NCBI RefSeq assembly: GCF_905475345.1
Contig: NC_066603.1
Coordinates: forward strand, 3,116,001 to 3,180,000
DNA: 64,000 nucleotides
DNA from: Vespula vulgaris
Lineage: Eukaryota > Arthropoda > Insecta > Hymenoptera > Vespidae
Direction: 5' to 3'
The notes below the pieces were generated by a model that had not been told where the DNA came from, did not search any database, and saw only the letters and a program-made list of their open reading frames with translations. This document shows positions 12,901 through 25,128 of the stretch, piece by piece. Position 1 is the stretch's first letter, and each line of letters begins with the position of its first letter. Both the position numbers and the translations under genes were made by a program.

Positions 12901-13618
12901 AGATGAATATCGATTAAAGGTATCTTTGATCGATTAAAGATATAATATATGTATTAATTTGATTATTATATATTAGTATATATTATTATATATATTATTA
13001 TATATTAGTTATATATATATGTGTTTACTATATTACTATTATATGTATTACTTATATATATATATATATATTATTTGGAAATTTCGTTAAAAAAATTTCT
13101 TTCCGACTATCAAAACTTCAAAAATATATTGATATAAATCACTTTATATATTACTTGAAAAAATATATATAAATGTTCGATATTTACAAATCAAACGAAA
13201 ATTAGAAATTAACGAGAATGAAGAGAGATCAATTTTAGATTACGTGATAATTCATAATAATAAAAGAAAAAAAAGGAGGAAAAAAAAAAGGAATATCATT
13301 ATGAAATTTAAACACATTGTTATCGTATGCCCTTACAAATTTCGTAATTTCTTTTAGAGTTTATGATAAAAATGCACGAACGATAGATTAAATTAACTAA
13401 ATGGCGTGTTGACGAAAGAGTCTCTCGTACTTTGAATCATGACGTAGCAATTTTCTAAATCATTATATCGTGTACCGGGTCATAGCTCGATAAATTCCAT
13501 GAATTACGTTATGTGATCAATTTCATCGAACTAATTCCTTGTGGGCACTGTATATAGTTGGAATTAGAACCTAGGACGTTTAGACTAAGCGTTATTGTAT
13601 AACAAATTTCTTTTCTTT

Positions 13619-13663
<45 letters not shown>

Positions 13664-14193
13664 GTGTCTCTTTTTATAAAATTATCTTCATCTTTTCAAT
13701 GTATTATAATATTAATCATAAATGTTTCTTCGTTCTTATTGCTTCAAAATAATAATTAAATTTATAAATACTAATTATCAATAATTATTGATTAATAATA
13801 AAATTGAAATAATAATTCACCGTAGTCAAGGAAGTAATTTTTTTTTTCATAAATTTTTTCACGAAGTAATAACGATATAAGCGTAAGTGCTTATTTATGT
13901 CGGAAAGTATATAACAACTTGAGAGATTGAGTTTAGTTAAGTTTACTTTACGAACGAAACGACGCGGAGTCAAATAAATGAACAATGAATAATTATGTAT
14001 ATATCCTTCTTTATTTATGTTTTTAATGAGAATACCTATTCAATGAAAGTGACGATATCCTCAAAGTTTATTGACAAAAAGTTATTATGATTAGCGTGCT
14101 CGTTTCGAAATTTTACTATATATTCAATATTTCTTTTTATCTTATCGTGAACTTTTATCTAAGTCAAAGTCTTATTAACTTGCAATAACATAG

Positions 14194-14236
<43 letters not shown>

Positions 14237-15444
14237 TTATAGTTTATTAAATATATATATATATATTATATAATTTTATAATAAAAATATAAATTTTTAA
14301 TGAAATATATATATACACACATTATATATTATTTAAATATATTTATTTATTTAAAATATTACTTACAAATATTTGTAATAAATTTATTTGTTCTATTTTC
14401 TTTTTATTTGTTCATATATTGTTTTAATATAATATAATATAAAAAAATAGTATGGATCAGTATATGTACGTGTGTGTGTATATATTTCATAGTTTTTCAA
14501 CAGTTGAAAAATCCCGAATAATTTCCATCAGCTCATAAAATAGAAATGGATATAAGTCAAATATAAAAATACGTTTCCTGTTGCAAAATACAGGAAAATC
14601 TTGATAATAATACATTTACATTCGCTTCAGAACGTCCAACATAATTGATTCTAATGACATCGTTAGTTCAAATAACTAATCGTCTTTTAACATATTTTTA
14701 TATCATTTTACTTTCCTCAAACAACGTTTTCCATAATCAAATCATACATACTTGCATCTTACGTAAATGCATAAAAAAAAAAAAATAACTAAATAAATCG
14801 AATAAAAAAGAAAACGAAGGAGATACGTTTCAAGCCGTTTCTTTCGATTCATTCATTACGATACGTCGAAGAAATAAATTTAAAAAAAAAAAAAAGAAGA
14901 AAGATAGAAAAAGAAGAAGAAAAGAAGTAATAAAGAAGGAAGAAAAAAGGAAGAAAAAAAGTCAAAGGCTGCGAAAAAGAATATTAAAAAATAACGTAAT
15001 TAAATCGACTAAGAATAAGAAAGAAAAAAAAAAAACATGAAATTACAATACTATCTTGGATGACCTTCAAAACCGTTAACAGATTTCTATGTATGCACGT
15101 GTATGTGCATATATACGTATTCGATCCTTGGACGTGACACAAAATGGATTAACGGTATAATTTACTTATTGTTTAAGGAAGAGAAAAAGAGAGAGACAGA
15201 AATAGAATGAGAGAGAGATAGAGAGAGAAATAAAAGGAAATAAACAAATACGTATTCTTTTCCTCGTACGAGCATGCGATAAAAACGTGTCATCTCGGTG
15301 ATTATTATTTCTGATTATCGATTATATTATTATCGAGGTATGAAGAGGAGGATAACGTGAGAGAGATATCGTAGACATTTTTTTTTTTTGACTTATTTTT
15401 TTTTTTAGTTATATATTGTTATAATATTGTTATAATAATATTGT

Positions 15445-15446
<2 letters not shown>

Positions 15447-15492
<46 letters not shown>

Positions 15493-15690
15493 TAATATGA
15501 TTATTATTAATATTATAATTCTTAAATTTTCACGCGTGGATTGATATTGATCATTGAATATTTTTTCATTTAATAATAACTAAATGAAATATTAAGTGAT
15601 ATTATAATTTGTAAATTTTCACACGTGGATTGTTACTCTTTAATATTGTTTTTATTTAATAATAAATAAGTCAAATACGAAATAAATGTT
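15447..15690. repeat. (TAA)n followed by an 89-bp imperfect tandem duplication
   Basis: A TAA run (15447-15491) is followed by two copies of a unit. The first reads TAAATTTTCACGCGTGGATT (15523-15542) and the second TAAATTTTCACACGTGGATT (15612-15631), offset 89 bp. Each is followed by TTTAATAATAA-type sequence. The second copy carries a CACGTG E-box where the first has CACGCGTG. Confidence 0.75.
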
Positions 15691-15790
15691 GTATTTAATA
15701 TTTAATTTTTAATATTCGTTATATAATCATAGATAGTTTTTAATTTCTTAATTGGTTAAGTCTATCTATTCTATATATTGATTTATTTCT

Positions 15791-15821
<31 letters not shown>

Positions 15822-16730
15822 TTTGTGTGTGAATGCTGCGTGTGTAACTTTATAGAGATAGTAATAATACGAATAATGATAACAATAATAATAATAATCA
15901 TAATAAATGATAAAAATGTTAATCGAAATATCAAGGTAATATTAATTTTAGTGAAACGAATCGTTTTGTTTCTATGAAAATAATTTTATACGAAAACTGA
16001 ATCAACGATATCTATAGTTGTAATCTAATCTGATCTTTTCATTCTTTAAAACGTAAAAAGAAATCCAATTTATTTGTCCTATAATGATTAAACATAAATT
16101 TTACCGTTACTCGATTATTATTTACTTTGAAACTTACGTAAATCCACTTTGCAGAAATTATTAATTAAAAAGCCGTCGTTGTTACGTGTAGTAAAACGTC
16201 GAAACATTATAATCTAACAGCTTTACTACATATTTGTGCAGTTGGCTAATAATGGAAATAAAAACTTGTGTCGTACGTTTACGATCGAAATTTAAATAGA
16301 AATACCTAACGATTTAAGATCTTTTGAAAATTATTTATAATCGCGAGAATAACGTGACAACGCTTTCTCGCGGTGAAACCTCGTTTCTTTTTTCTTTTTC
16401 TATTTTTCAAAGAATTATTAAAGAATCATTGCATAAATAAAATTTCAATATACCTCAATATCCCAAAATTAATCGTTATAATGTCATCCAATCGATCGGA
16501 ATCCATACGCTCTTAGATATATTAAAGCATTAAAAACAAAAGAAAAGAAAACAAAACAAGAAAAAGAAAGATAAACTTACACCATATGAAAAAACAAACC
16601 AGTGAAATATTACCTGCGATGATTAATTATTCCCATGGTACCTGTGTCAACGATGATACGATTATTAATCGATCAAAAAGAAAATATATATATAATAAAA
16701 GTACAAATAAAAATTACGAATAAATAAAAA

Positions 16731-16731
<1 letters not shown>

Positions 16732-16787
<56 letters not shown>
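16732..16787. repeat. (AAT)n microsatellite
   Basis: About 18 AAT units immediately left of the CpG-rich putative alternative promoter block. Confidence 0.95.
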
Positions 16788-16789
<2 letters not shown>

Positions 16790-17335
16790 GAATAATAACA
16801 ATAACAATAAAAAAGAAAAAGAAAAAGAAATCGTAAGACGAGAAACAACCTGTTGCGAGGACGGCTGCCGATGGCATAGTGAGAAGAGAGAGCGTGCGCT
16901 GTGGCATAGTAGGTAATAGTTACGTACGAAAGTTCGGGCGCGTGTCTGACGCCGGCCGAAGTGTTCCGAAATATCCCGAAGTTCGTCGAACGATTGGTGG
17001 TGGTTCGTTCGTTCGTTCGTTGGTCGTTCGTATTCGGTTTTCACGCGCGAACGAACATTGCCGAAGCGGTTGTCATCGGTCGGCGTAGACCGAGCTTCTT
17101 TCAGAACGGTTCTTCGTACTCATACGGTTCTGAGTCTCGTGTGTTTGTTGTTGCTGCTGCTGCTGCTGTTACTACTGCTACTGCCACTGCTGTTTGCTGC
17201 TGAACTTCGCGCGTTTTCAATCACCACGCGCGACGACGGTGTGTTCGCGTGTTGATAATAGTTCCTCGATCGTCGTTTGATTTTCTCTCTATCTCTCTTT
17301 GTTTCTCTCTCGTGCGTTGTCTCTCTTATCCCTCA

Positions 17336-17371
<36 letters not shown>

Positions 17372-18688
17372 CTATCTCTCTCTCTTTCTTTTCTTCCTCA
17401 TCCTGTAACTCTCGTTCGTCTTTCTTTATAAAATTAAAATTAAAACAAATAGAAAAGAAGAAGAAGAAGAAGAAGATCAAAAGAGAGAGAACATCGAACG
17501 TAACCTAACTATCTTCGATTAATTTCGTATACTTTCGTCGCGCTTCGGCACGTTCTCTCTCTCTCTATATATATATCTCTCTCTCTTTCTCCCCACTTCT
17601 CTCCTCGTTCACCAATCAACTCCCCCCATTCCCTCTCTATACGAAAGACCGCTTCGCACTTCTCTCGCGGGAAATTCGAAAGATCCTTTAAGGATAAAAA
17701 TTGTCAGGAGAAAAAATAACACGAAACGAAAGAAAAAATTAAGCATCGTCCGATAAATTGTAACAGTGCCGAGAGACTAGGTGAATTCGTCGTTGACCTT
17801 CGATAGGGATTATTGCAAGATAACTAACTATGCCGTTAAACGTGAACGCGACGCCTGCATTCGTGTGCGTCTCTTTCTATCTACGTCTATTTACGTACGT
17901 GTACGTGTATGTGTAGAAGTCGGTGTGAATTTGAGTGTGAGTGTGCGCGTACCTTTTCTGTGAATGTGTCTGTGAATACTTAAGGAAACAACAGGAAGAT
18001 ACGAGATTGTATCGGATCGGATCGGATCGAATCGGATCGGATCGTGGAAACTCGGCCGGTGGCCTCGATTAAAGAAAAAAAGGAAGAAGTACGACCGACG
18101 ACCTTGACGATCGGCGAACCGCGTCGCGTCGCGTCGTCCAAGTTTCCTAGCTTCCTACGAAATAAACTCTCCGTAACGCTTCGTACGGGAACAGTTTTTT
18201 TTGCGTTACGCTTGGTTAACACGTTTTCCTCTTTATATTTTCTACTATCGTTAATCTTTATCCTTCTTTATATATATATATAAAGAAAATAGAAGAATAA
18301 GGATCGATAAAGACAGATACAACAGAATAGTTGGTTGGTTTATTGGGTAACCAAACGACCTTGGTTGGTTGCACTTACATGTGTGCTATTTAGTAGGTAC
18401 TATTCGGTACAATCGACCAATCATCGTGGTCGTCGTCGTCGTCGTCGTCGGTTGTAGTTTTCTTTTTCTTTTTCTTTTTCTTTGTCGTTGATAGGAAATC
18501 TTACCGTCTTTTTCTTTCTTTTTCTTTGATCGAATTTTTTCTCATCAACGAAAAAAACCAAAGACGATGCACTACAGTAAGATATATCTCTAGTGACCTG
18601 TAAAATTCTAATCGATCGACCCGATTGTCATTCGGAACGAAAGGACTACTCCGCGAACTAGTTCAAAAGGTTATAGGCTCGTTTAATT

Positions 18689-19125
18689 GACCTTAGAAAT
18701 TGTTTCTTTTCGTTCGAAGATGAAAAGGAAGAAATAGAAGAGAGAAGAAAAAGAACGAATTCAAAGAAGAAGAAGAAGAAGGATAATTCGTTCGTTCATA
18801 GTGTCTTTCGAACGAATAAATCATTCGAATTTTTCTTTTTTTATGACATCGTTCGATCGCACGAGTTTTACCAGTGGGATCCTTGAAATAGTTTCTTTTC
18901 GTTGGATAAAAAAAAAAAAACGAGAAATAAAAACCGAAAAAAAAGGAATCGAAAAAGAAGAAAAATTCATTCGAGCCTTCGCTTACGTTATGAACAAATA
19001 GTTTTATCGTTATTATGATTATTATCGTTATCAATATTTTTGCATATCTATATTTTCTTTCTCGAAAAATCCGACGATCCTTGAAAAGTCAAACGATCCT
19101 TGAAATTGTTCCTTGAATTGAAAAA
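18689..19125. repeat. Three-copy diverged repeat, about 190-217-bp period
   Basis: Motif copies: GACCTTAGAAATTGTTTCTT at 18689, GATCCTTGAAATAGTTTCTT at 18878, and GATCCTTGAAATTGTTCCTT at 19095. The spacers are purine/pyrimidine-rich. The first two copies are followed by TTCGTTCG and TTCGTTGG. It lies inside the putative 5' regulatory block. Confidence 0.6.
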
Positions 19126-19737
19126 AAAAAAATCGAGAGATAGATAGAGAGATAAAGAGAGAGATAGAGAATGAGGAAGATATATTAAAAAGGAAAAAAA
19201 TTGAAAATAATATAAAATAAATAATAATATATAATATATATATTATAAAATTTGTATAATAAATTGCATTTTATTATAAATTTCTGTATAATATATATTA
19301 TATAAAAAATATATACATAAATTTTCCATTAGCTTTCCGACTTATTAATCTCGCTCGTTGCGGTAATAAATGATTATTAATTATTTTCTATTACTTCCAT
19401 TTTTCTTTTTTCTTTTCTACTGAATATCTATCTCGATATAAACTATCGATACAAATATGCATATATATCAGTCGATTTCTTCGAACGAAGTGAAATCCGC
19501 GACGACCTTCCGGCGCCGTTTGTAATCAAGCTTGGGTAGAGCGGGACACCTTTTTGTTATCTAATTGTTAGCGGTGATTGGGTAACAAGTCGTACGTATC
19601 TCAAGGAAGAGTTTAACGTTCGAAGGCTGCTAACGTCGAACTGCTGCTGTTGCTGCTGCTGTTGCTGTTACTGCTGCTTTCGGTGAAGTCGAATCGCGAG
19701 AGGGAGTAGCGTGATTTACCGAGCTTCTTCAAGCAAA

Positions 19738-19808
19738 GTGAGTGAGTGAGTGAGTGAGTGAGTGAGTGAGTGAATAAGTGAGCGAGTGAGTGAGTGAGTG
19801 AGTGAATA
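19738..19808 (+). repeat. (GTGA)n tetranucleotide array
   Basis: About 16 units of GTGA with AATA/GCGA interruptions, starting right after CAAGCAAA. Each pair of units spells GTGAGT, the 5' splice-site consensus. (GA)n-type sequence follows to 19904. Confidence 0.9.
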
Positions 19809-20632
19809 AGAGAGAGATAGACAGACAGATAGAGATAGAGTGATAGAGATAGAGACAGAGACAGAGACGGAGAGATACAAAGAGAGAGAGAGAGAGAGAG
19901 AGATAGCAGAGTATACGTCTCTCGAGTTTACCACGTTCGAGACGAACGACGAGGAAACTCTCCTGGTATTTTCGTGTCGGACGCGTTCGAGAGAAATTCC
20001 GCTAAGTCTCTTCCGTTAGTTTCGAACGACGAGAAAAGTTTAACAACCCTTTAGATGATGGTATATATGTATATGTATATATCATCGTTGTTTCGTATTT
20101 ACATCGATCTTTACCATTTATTAATTCGATATTCATCGAGGAATATCATCTCGATTTGTGAGGAATAAGTTGTGAAATTGTAGTGACCTTGATTATTTCA
20201 ATCGTTAGAAGAAGAAGAAGAAGAAGAAGAAGAAGAAGAGAAAAGAAGAGGAAGCAAGATATCACGCGAGTGATAGGATTTGAAGAAAGTGAAACGAGGA
20301 AAAGAAGAAATAGAGACTAAATAGAGAACGATCGAAAGGAACGAACGAAGAAGTGATAAGATAAAATAGAATACAATCAAATATAAGAAAATAAGGATGA
20401 GAGATTTAAAGGACGTCGAAAGTGTTCTACACGTGAAAACTCGACTTACATCGGATGCACGTATATGTATCTACAATCGTATCTATCATTGACTTTGTTT
20501 TTGGAATTTTTTGTTTCTTTTTTTTTGTGTGTGTGTGTGTATGTTTTTTTCTTCTTCTTTTTCGAGAGAGAGAGAGAGAGAGAAAGATTCTATATCGATC
20601 ATCGATATTTTGAAGGAGAAGAAGACGAGACG

Positions 20633-20704
20633 ATGCCACGAGTATACTCGACTCGCGTAATTTCGATGGCAGACATTTTTTTATCTAACGATTCCGGAAA
20701 TTAA
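20633..20704 (+). promoter_or_regulatory. Upstream open reading frame in the putative alternative leader
   Basis: ATG at 20633 opens a 23-codon frame (MPRVYSTRVISMADIFLSND, then SGN and TAA at 20702-20704), ending 231 bp before the MPVFN start. If the leader is transcribed unspliced, this uORF could dampen translation of the short isoform, as is common for regulated transcription factors. Its presence in a transcript is an inference. Confidence 0.3.
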
Positions 20705-20935
20705 GTGTCGTGGATAATACAACGTAAACAACATCGACTCTTACGACAACAACGACGACGACGACACAACAACGATAACAAGAAATATCTGAACGATTCG
20801 AAACGTCGGTGCTTCAGAATTTCAAGAGTGGACCTTTAAATTCGTCGCTGGTCGACGAATTAGAAAAAAGAAGGACGTTTAGGAAAGAGAAAAAGAAAAG
20901 AAAAAAAAAAAAAGAAACATTTTTCCTCACGCATC

Positions 20936-20971
20936 ATGCCGGTTTTTAACATAATCGCACGTAGGTGCAAG
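20936..20971 (+). CDS. Mitf: Candidate alternative first coding exon of Mitf (MPVFNIIARRCK)
   Basis: ATG at 20936 has A at -3. In the same frame a TAG stop lies upstream (20861-20863) with no other ATG between them, so this is the first start of the frame. Twelve codons (MPVFNIIARRCK) lead to AAG|GTGAGT, a near-perfect donor at 20972. The exon leaves in phase 0, and the next Mitf exon downstream (48371) begins in phase 0, so splicing would give MPVFNIIARRCK followed by AEDLLDDILSFEAG. This copies the vertebrate design in which MITF isoforms (for example MITF-M) begin with a very short isoform-specific exon, although here the junction would fall further downstream and remove both conserved N-terminal blocks. 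The product would keep the acidic activation domain and bHLH-Zip. Without transcript evidence, an unrelated first exon or chance remains possible. Confidence 0.5.
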
Positions 20972-22234
20972 GTGAGTCTTGGTATTTGAATTTTTTTTTT
21001 CCTTTTTCTCTCTCTCTCTCTCTCTCTCTTTTTCTTCTTCTTCTTTTTCTTTTAATTTTTCCTTCTTAAGCGCCGTATGTTATGCAATTTTATTTTATTT
21101 TTTTTATTTTTTTTTTTAATATGTTCCTTCACGTTTCGAAGTAGTATATGTTTCTTCTTGCTTTTCTTTCTTCCCTTTCTTTTTTATTTTTGAATTAAAA
21201 TTTTTTATCATTCAAATTTATATATATATATATATTTCTTTTCTTTTAATCGTTTTACAGAGTTTTGTGTTTCACGTAACAATTATAATGAAGTATATAT
21301 TTCTAATATATAGAATATTCGTTGGAATTTCGTATAGATACGTTTGCAAATGCAAGAACATCGTATTCGTAGATTCTTCTCTTTGGAGGATTTTTCTGCT
21401 TCTTCTTGATTGGTAGATATCCGTGTTCGCGTGTGTGCATCTGTTCGTATATGTCGTATAAAATCTACAAAACGTGTATCTATTGCTGCACCGAAGGTCG
21501 AACTCGATTACGGTTCTGACAGTCAGGTTTTATAGTTCGTTGAAATAAACCTCTGCTTTTTAAAGCGAACTATTTGTTGGGACATGTTTTTCTCTTTTGT
21601 TTTTATATTTAATTTTTAATAAGTATTTAAGATGATAATAATAATAAAAAAAAAAGAAAATAAACTTGTAACTAAATAACGTTATGTGATATAAACGATA
21701 AGTATTAACGTCGAATTAATAAACTAATAACGAAATTGTCGATATATAAATAGAATTATTTAACGATATAATTATCGAAAATCGATATAGTATTTAAAAT
21801 ATATTGTTGATATTATTTATAACAAAATCAGTCGCAAACGAATTAATTATTTATATTGATCGATTACATTACTCGTAGTGTTACTTTACTTTATAAATGA
21901 TTGACATAAATATTCGCATATATCGAATCGTTTATATCACTAAAGTATTATATTATTAATACAATTAATAATTAATAATATTATTTATAACATAATATTA
22001 TTTAACACCATCATATTATTTATATAATTTAAATTATATCATTTCGTATTATATATAAGCATTATATATAAACAATAAGATAATTTAAATAATATTATTT
22101 AATATTATTTATAATAATATTATATATCATTTATAAAGCAATGAAATAAATAGAAATGAATGACTCGTATAAAGTACTCGATAATAAAAATATAAAATAA
22201 GAACAAAAGAAATAAAAAGAAAAGAAATATTTTC

Positions 22235-22296
22235 AAATTTCCCGCCTAACTATTGGGCGGGGAAGGGAGGGGAGGGGGGAGAATGGCGGGAAATTT
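22235..22296. promoter_or_regulatory. Inverted repeat of two E2F-type sites flanking a G-quadruplex motif
   Basis: Left arm AAATTTCCCGCC (22235-22246) and right arm GGCGGGAAATTT (22285-22296) are perfect 12-bp inverted copies. Each contains TTTCCCGCC, a canonical E2F/DP binding sequence. Between them, + strand G runs at 22255-22257, 22259-22262, 22065-independent runs 22265-22267, 22269-22272 and 22274-22279 are separated by loops of 1, 2, 1 and 1 nt, a strong quadruplex pattern. A second nested stem CCCGCC...GGCGGG spans 22241-22261. The element lies 1.3 kb downstream of the candidate alternative first exon, in otherwise very AT-rich DNA. Confidence 0.6.
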
Positions 22297-22579
22297 TTAA
22301 TTCCTTACGTTCATTGTTCCCGTGTATATTTTTTTGTTTTTATTTTTTTCTTTCTCCCTTTCATTGTAACAGTAAAATCGTCTATTAGCAATGGAGAATT
22401 TTAATTACGAAAGTGTCCCACCCTCATCGTCTTGATGGTGTCGCTCTACTGAAGAGATTCGAGTCGATCGAAATGCAATTTTCGCGCGGTTGGTGTTCGT
22501 TCGTTCTCGGTGAAAGCGTAACTTTCTTATTGTTCGCCTTTTAATTCGAACGACGCCACTCCGATTAAATTCCACGAAA

Positions 22580-22615
<36 letters not shown>

Positions 22616-22793
22616 ATCTTTATATTTCTTAGTGACAATTTAAATTCACCTTTTATAATATAGTTTGTCGAACGAACAGTACCGAACGATTAGACGCGAG
22701 CGATTTTAAAATGCGTTCCTCGTTCTTTGTGATTGTATAAAAAGATTTGGCCTACATTGAAAGAGAGATAAATAGATAGATAGACAGACAGAC

Positions 22794-22824
<31 letters not shown>

Positions 22825-23331
22825 GGATTTCGTGAAAGTACCGTTGTTGTAATAACGCCTACAGCATAATTTCGACAGATTATGCATGTGTGATCTAATA
22901 GAGGTGTACAGGTTTATTTTTCTTTTTTTTAATTCTCATTTTTTATTTCATATACGTGTGTATGTATGTATATATACATATATATTGTATACTGTTATTA
23001 TAATATGATATATTTCGAATATTATCTTTTATAATTAACAAATACTTAAAAAAAATTATATTAGCATTATTAACATAATAATAGTAAATGAGTAGGTATA
23101 TTTAATAGATTATTAATCATGCGTTAAGTTGCAACTATAGAGTGACATAGAAATGGGTATTGTTATATTATTGTATTGTAATATAAATTTATTTTTATTC
23201 ATATCATTTTATTTAAATATAATTTGTGATATATTGTAATTTAATATACATATACATATATATATAATATTTAAAGAAACATGGATATGTTTTGTATAAT
23301 ATACATACATACATACTATATATATTACATG

Positions 23332-23377
<46 letters not shown>

Positions 23378-23481
23378 TGAGAGATTTGTACATGGTTAAT
23401 TAAATGAAGATATCGAATCGAGTAATTTGGATTCAATTAAAAGTTTTCGTTATAAATTTCGAAGTTTCTTCATCAAATCTT

Positions 23482-23483
<2 letters not shown>

Positions 23484-23534
<51 letters not shown>
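23484..23534. repeat. (CT)n microsatellite
   Basis: About 25 uninterrupted CT units; its complement and frames read Leu-Ser or Glu-Arg repeats that are not genes. Confidence 0.95.
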
Positions 23535-23537
<3 letters not shown>

Positions 23538-24028
23538 TGTATATATGTACCATCATAAAAAAGAAAAAAAGAGAAAGAGAAAGAATGAAAAAATGAAAGA
23601 AAGAGGGATAGCCAGACAGATCTTTCTAGGTCAATTTTCAATCCAAATTTAAAATATTTTCCCAAAAAACATTTTCTTAAAAACAAGTTACAAAAAAACA
23701 GATATAAAAAACAAAAGTAGAATATAAAAAAAAAACAAACAAAAAAATAGAATACACATGGGTAGTACACTTCGTTTTCGATTTACATGCTATCGAACAT
23801 TCCTACCGTTTTTATTACATTTCGTACGATCCAATGATTGAAAGGGAGTGGAGGGGGGGTGGTAGGAATAGAGGTGGGTAGATAGTAGATAGTAGTTAGG
23901 TAGATAGTTAGATACATAGATACATAGGTATTAGAACTTTCATGGAAGCTGTGAATTCATTCTCGTATTCTTCCTCTTCGATTTTATATTTCTCTCTCTC
24001 TCTCTCACTCACTCACTCACTCACTCTC

Positions 24029-24063
<35 letters not shown>

Positions 24064-24248
24064 TTCAATCTTTTTGCGTTTCAGCGATAAGATACAGTAG
24101 AACGTTAGCGATAAAAGGCGTTATCCAGATTCTGGAAGTTCGTTGCGTTTACACCATTGATATCGTCGTTCTCGTTTCAGGTTTCGCTTAAATGGAATTT
24201 TCCTATCGAAAGTACGCTCGAAAGTGTATTATCAAGTTTTTAATGTAA

Positions 24249-24272
24249 CCCTCCCCCCTTCACCCCCTTCCC
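24249..24272 (-). other. C-rich quadruplex/i-motif sequence
   Basis: C runs at 24249-24251, 24253-24258, 24263-24267 and 24270-24272 with loops of 1, 4 and 2 nt. The minus strand therefore fits the G3+N1-7 quadruplex rule. More C runs continue to about 24335, followed by a long polypyrimidine tract. Confidence 0.6.
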
Positions 24273-24419
24273 ATTTAACTCCCTATCCCTCTATTCCCCC
24301 ATATCTCCCGTTATACCCCGTAAACCTCGGCCCTTCTCGTTCTATTTCTTATACTTTTCGTTCTTAAATCGTTCAACCCCCAAGATTTTTCCTTGTTTAC
24401 GTGATATCACCCCTCTTCA

Positions 24420-24536
24420 CCCTTCTCTCTCTCTCTCTCCCTCTCTCTTTCTCTCTTTTTCTTTTTTTTTTCTTTCTTTCTCTCTCTCCTTCTTTCTTTT
24501 CCTTTTCCTTTTCTTTTTTTTTCTTTTTCTTCTCTC

Positions 24537-24596
<60 letters not shown>

Positions 24597-24780
24597 ACGG
24601 TCGACGCAATTTCCGCCAGCTTCTTGGCCGGTACCACGATTTAATTTCTCCGCGTGAAAAATTAATCTCCTCGCTTGTCCTCCTCTCTCTACTCTTACTT
24701 TTCTTTACTTTGCTTTACTTTTCTTCTCTTTTCTTTTCTTTTCTTTTCTTTTCTTTTCTTTTCTTTTCTTTTCTTATTCT
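24420..24780. repeat. Long polypyrimidine tract: CT, (CT)25 and (TTTTC)n
   Basis: About 180 bp of mixed C/T at 24420-24591, including (CT)25 at 24541-24591. A short unique stretch (24597-24680) separates this from a TTTTC pentanucleotide run at 24727-24775. Potential triplex-forming DNA; no coding meaning. Confidence 0.9.
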
Positions 24781-25085
24781 TTCTTCCTTCATTTCTTTGA
24801 AGTATTCGGATTTAAAAGTTCAATCAATATTCATATCACTTGAGATTTGCCGGAGATCATCGTGAAGATCAGTCGGTTTTAATTGGACGGATAGTCGAAG
24901 AGCGTATTTGATATTTTTGAGAGATGGAAAGAAAAAATAAATAAATAAATAAAATTAAAAAAAATAATTAAAAAAAAAAAAAGATAGACAGAAAAAAGTG
25001 GAATCGACATATTTATTTTTTGCAATCGTCGTTGGAATTTTAGAGTTCTTGCTTTTGACGATATTTTTCGATGTTTTTCGTTTCT

Positions 25086-25128
<43 letters not shown>

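Larger units (their letters stand above)
16850..20935 (+). promoter_or_regulatory. Mitf: Putative alternative Mitf promoter and 5' UTR region
   Basis: From about 16850 the DNA changes from TA-rich to CpG- and trinucleotide-rich. It includes CGCGTGTCTGACGCCGGCCG, a GCT/GCTGTT run (17150-17205), (CT)n at 17335-17370, a GGATC-type repeat at 18008-18046, a CGT run at 18429-18450, CTGCTGCTGTTGCTGCTGCT at 19640-19670, a GAGT tetranucleotide run at 19738-19808 and GAA repeats at 20207-20239. CTG/CGT-type repeats and absence of long (TA)n are usual in insect 5' UTRs and promoter DNA. The block ends at the ATG of the candidate first exon (20936). No TATA box or initiator could be assigned with confidence, so the transcription start is unknown. 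Donor-like GTGAGT motifs at 19738 onward mean that the leader might itself be spliced. Confidence 0.45.

Noticed and set aside
16673..17044. 123-codon minus-strand frame at the left edge of the CpG-rich block
   Set aside because: Half is poly-Tyr from an (AAT)n run. The rest reads CpG-rich promoter-like DNA without homology, and overlapping + frames are equally open.
22405..22638. 77-codon minus-strand Arg/Glu-rich frame
   Set aside because: Its start lies inside a CT microsatellite, it encodes no recognisable motif, and the surrounding block is better read as intronic DNA.
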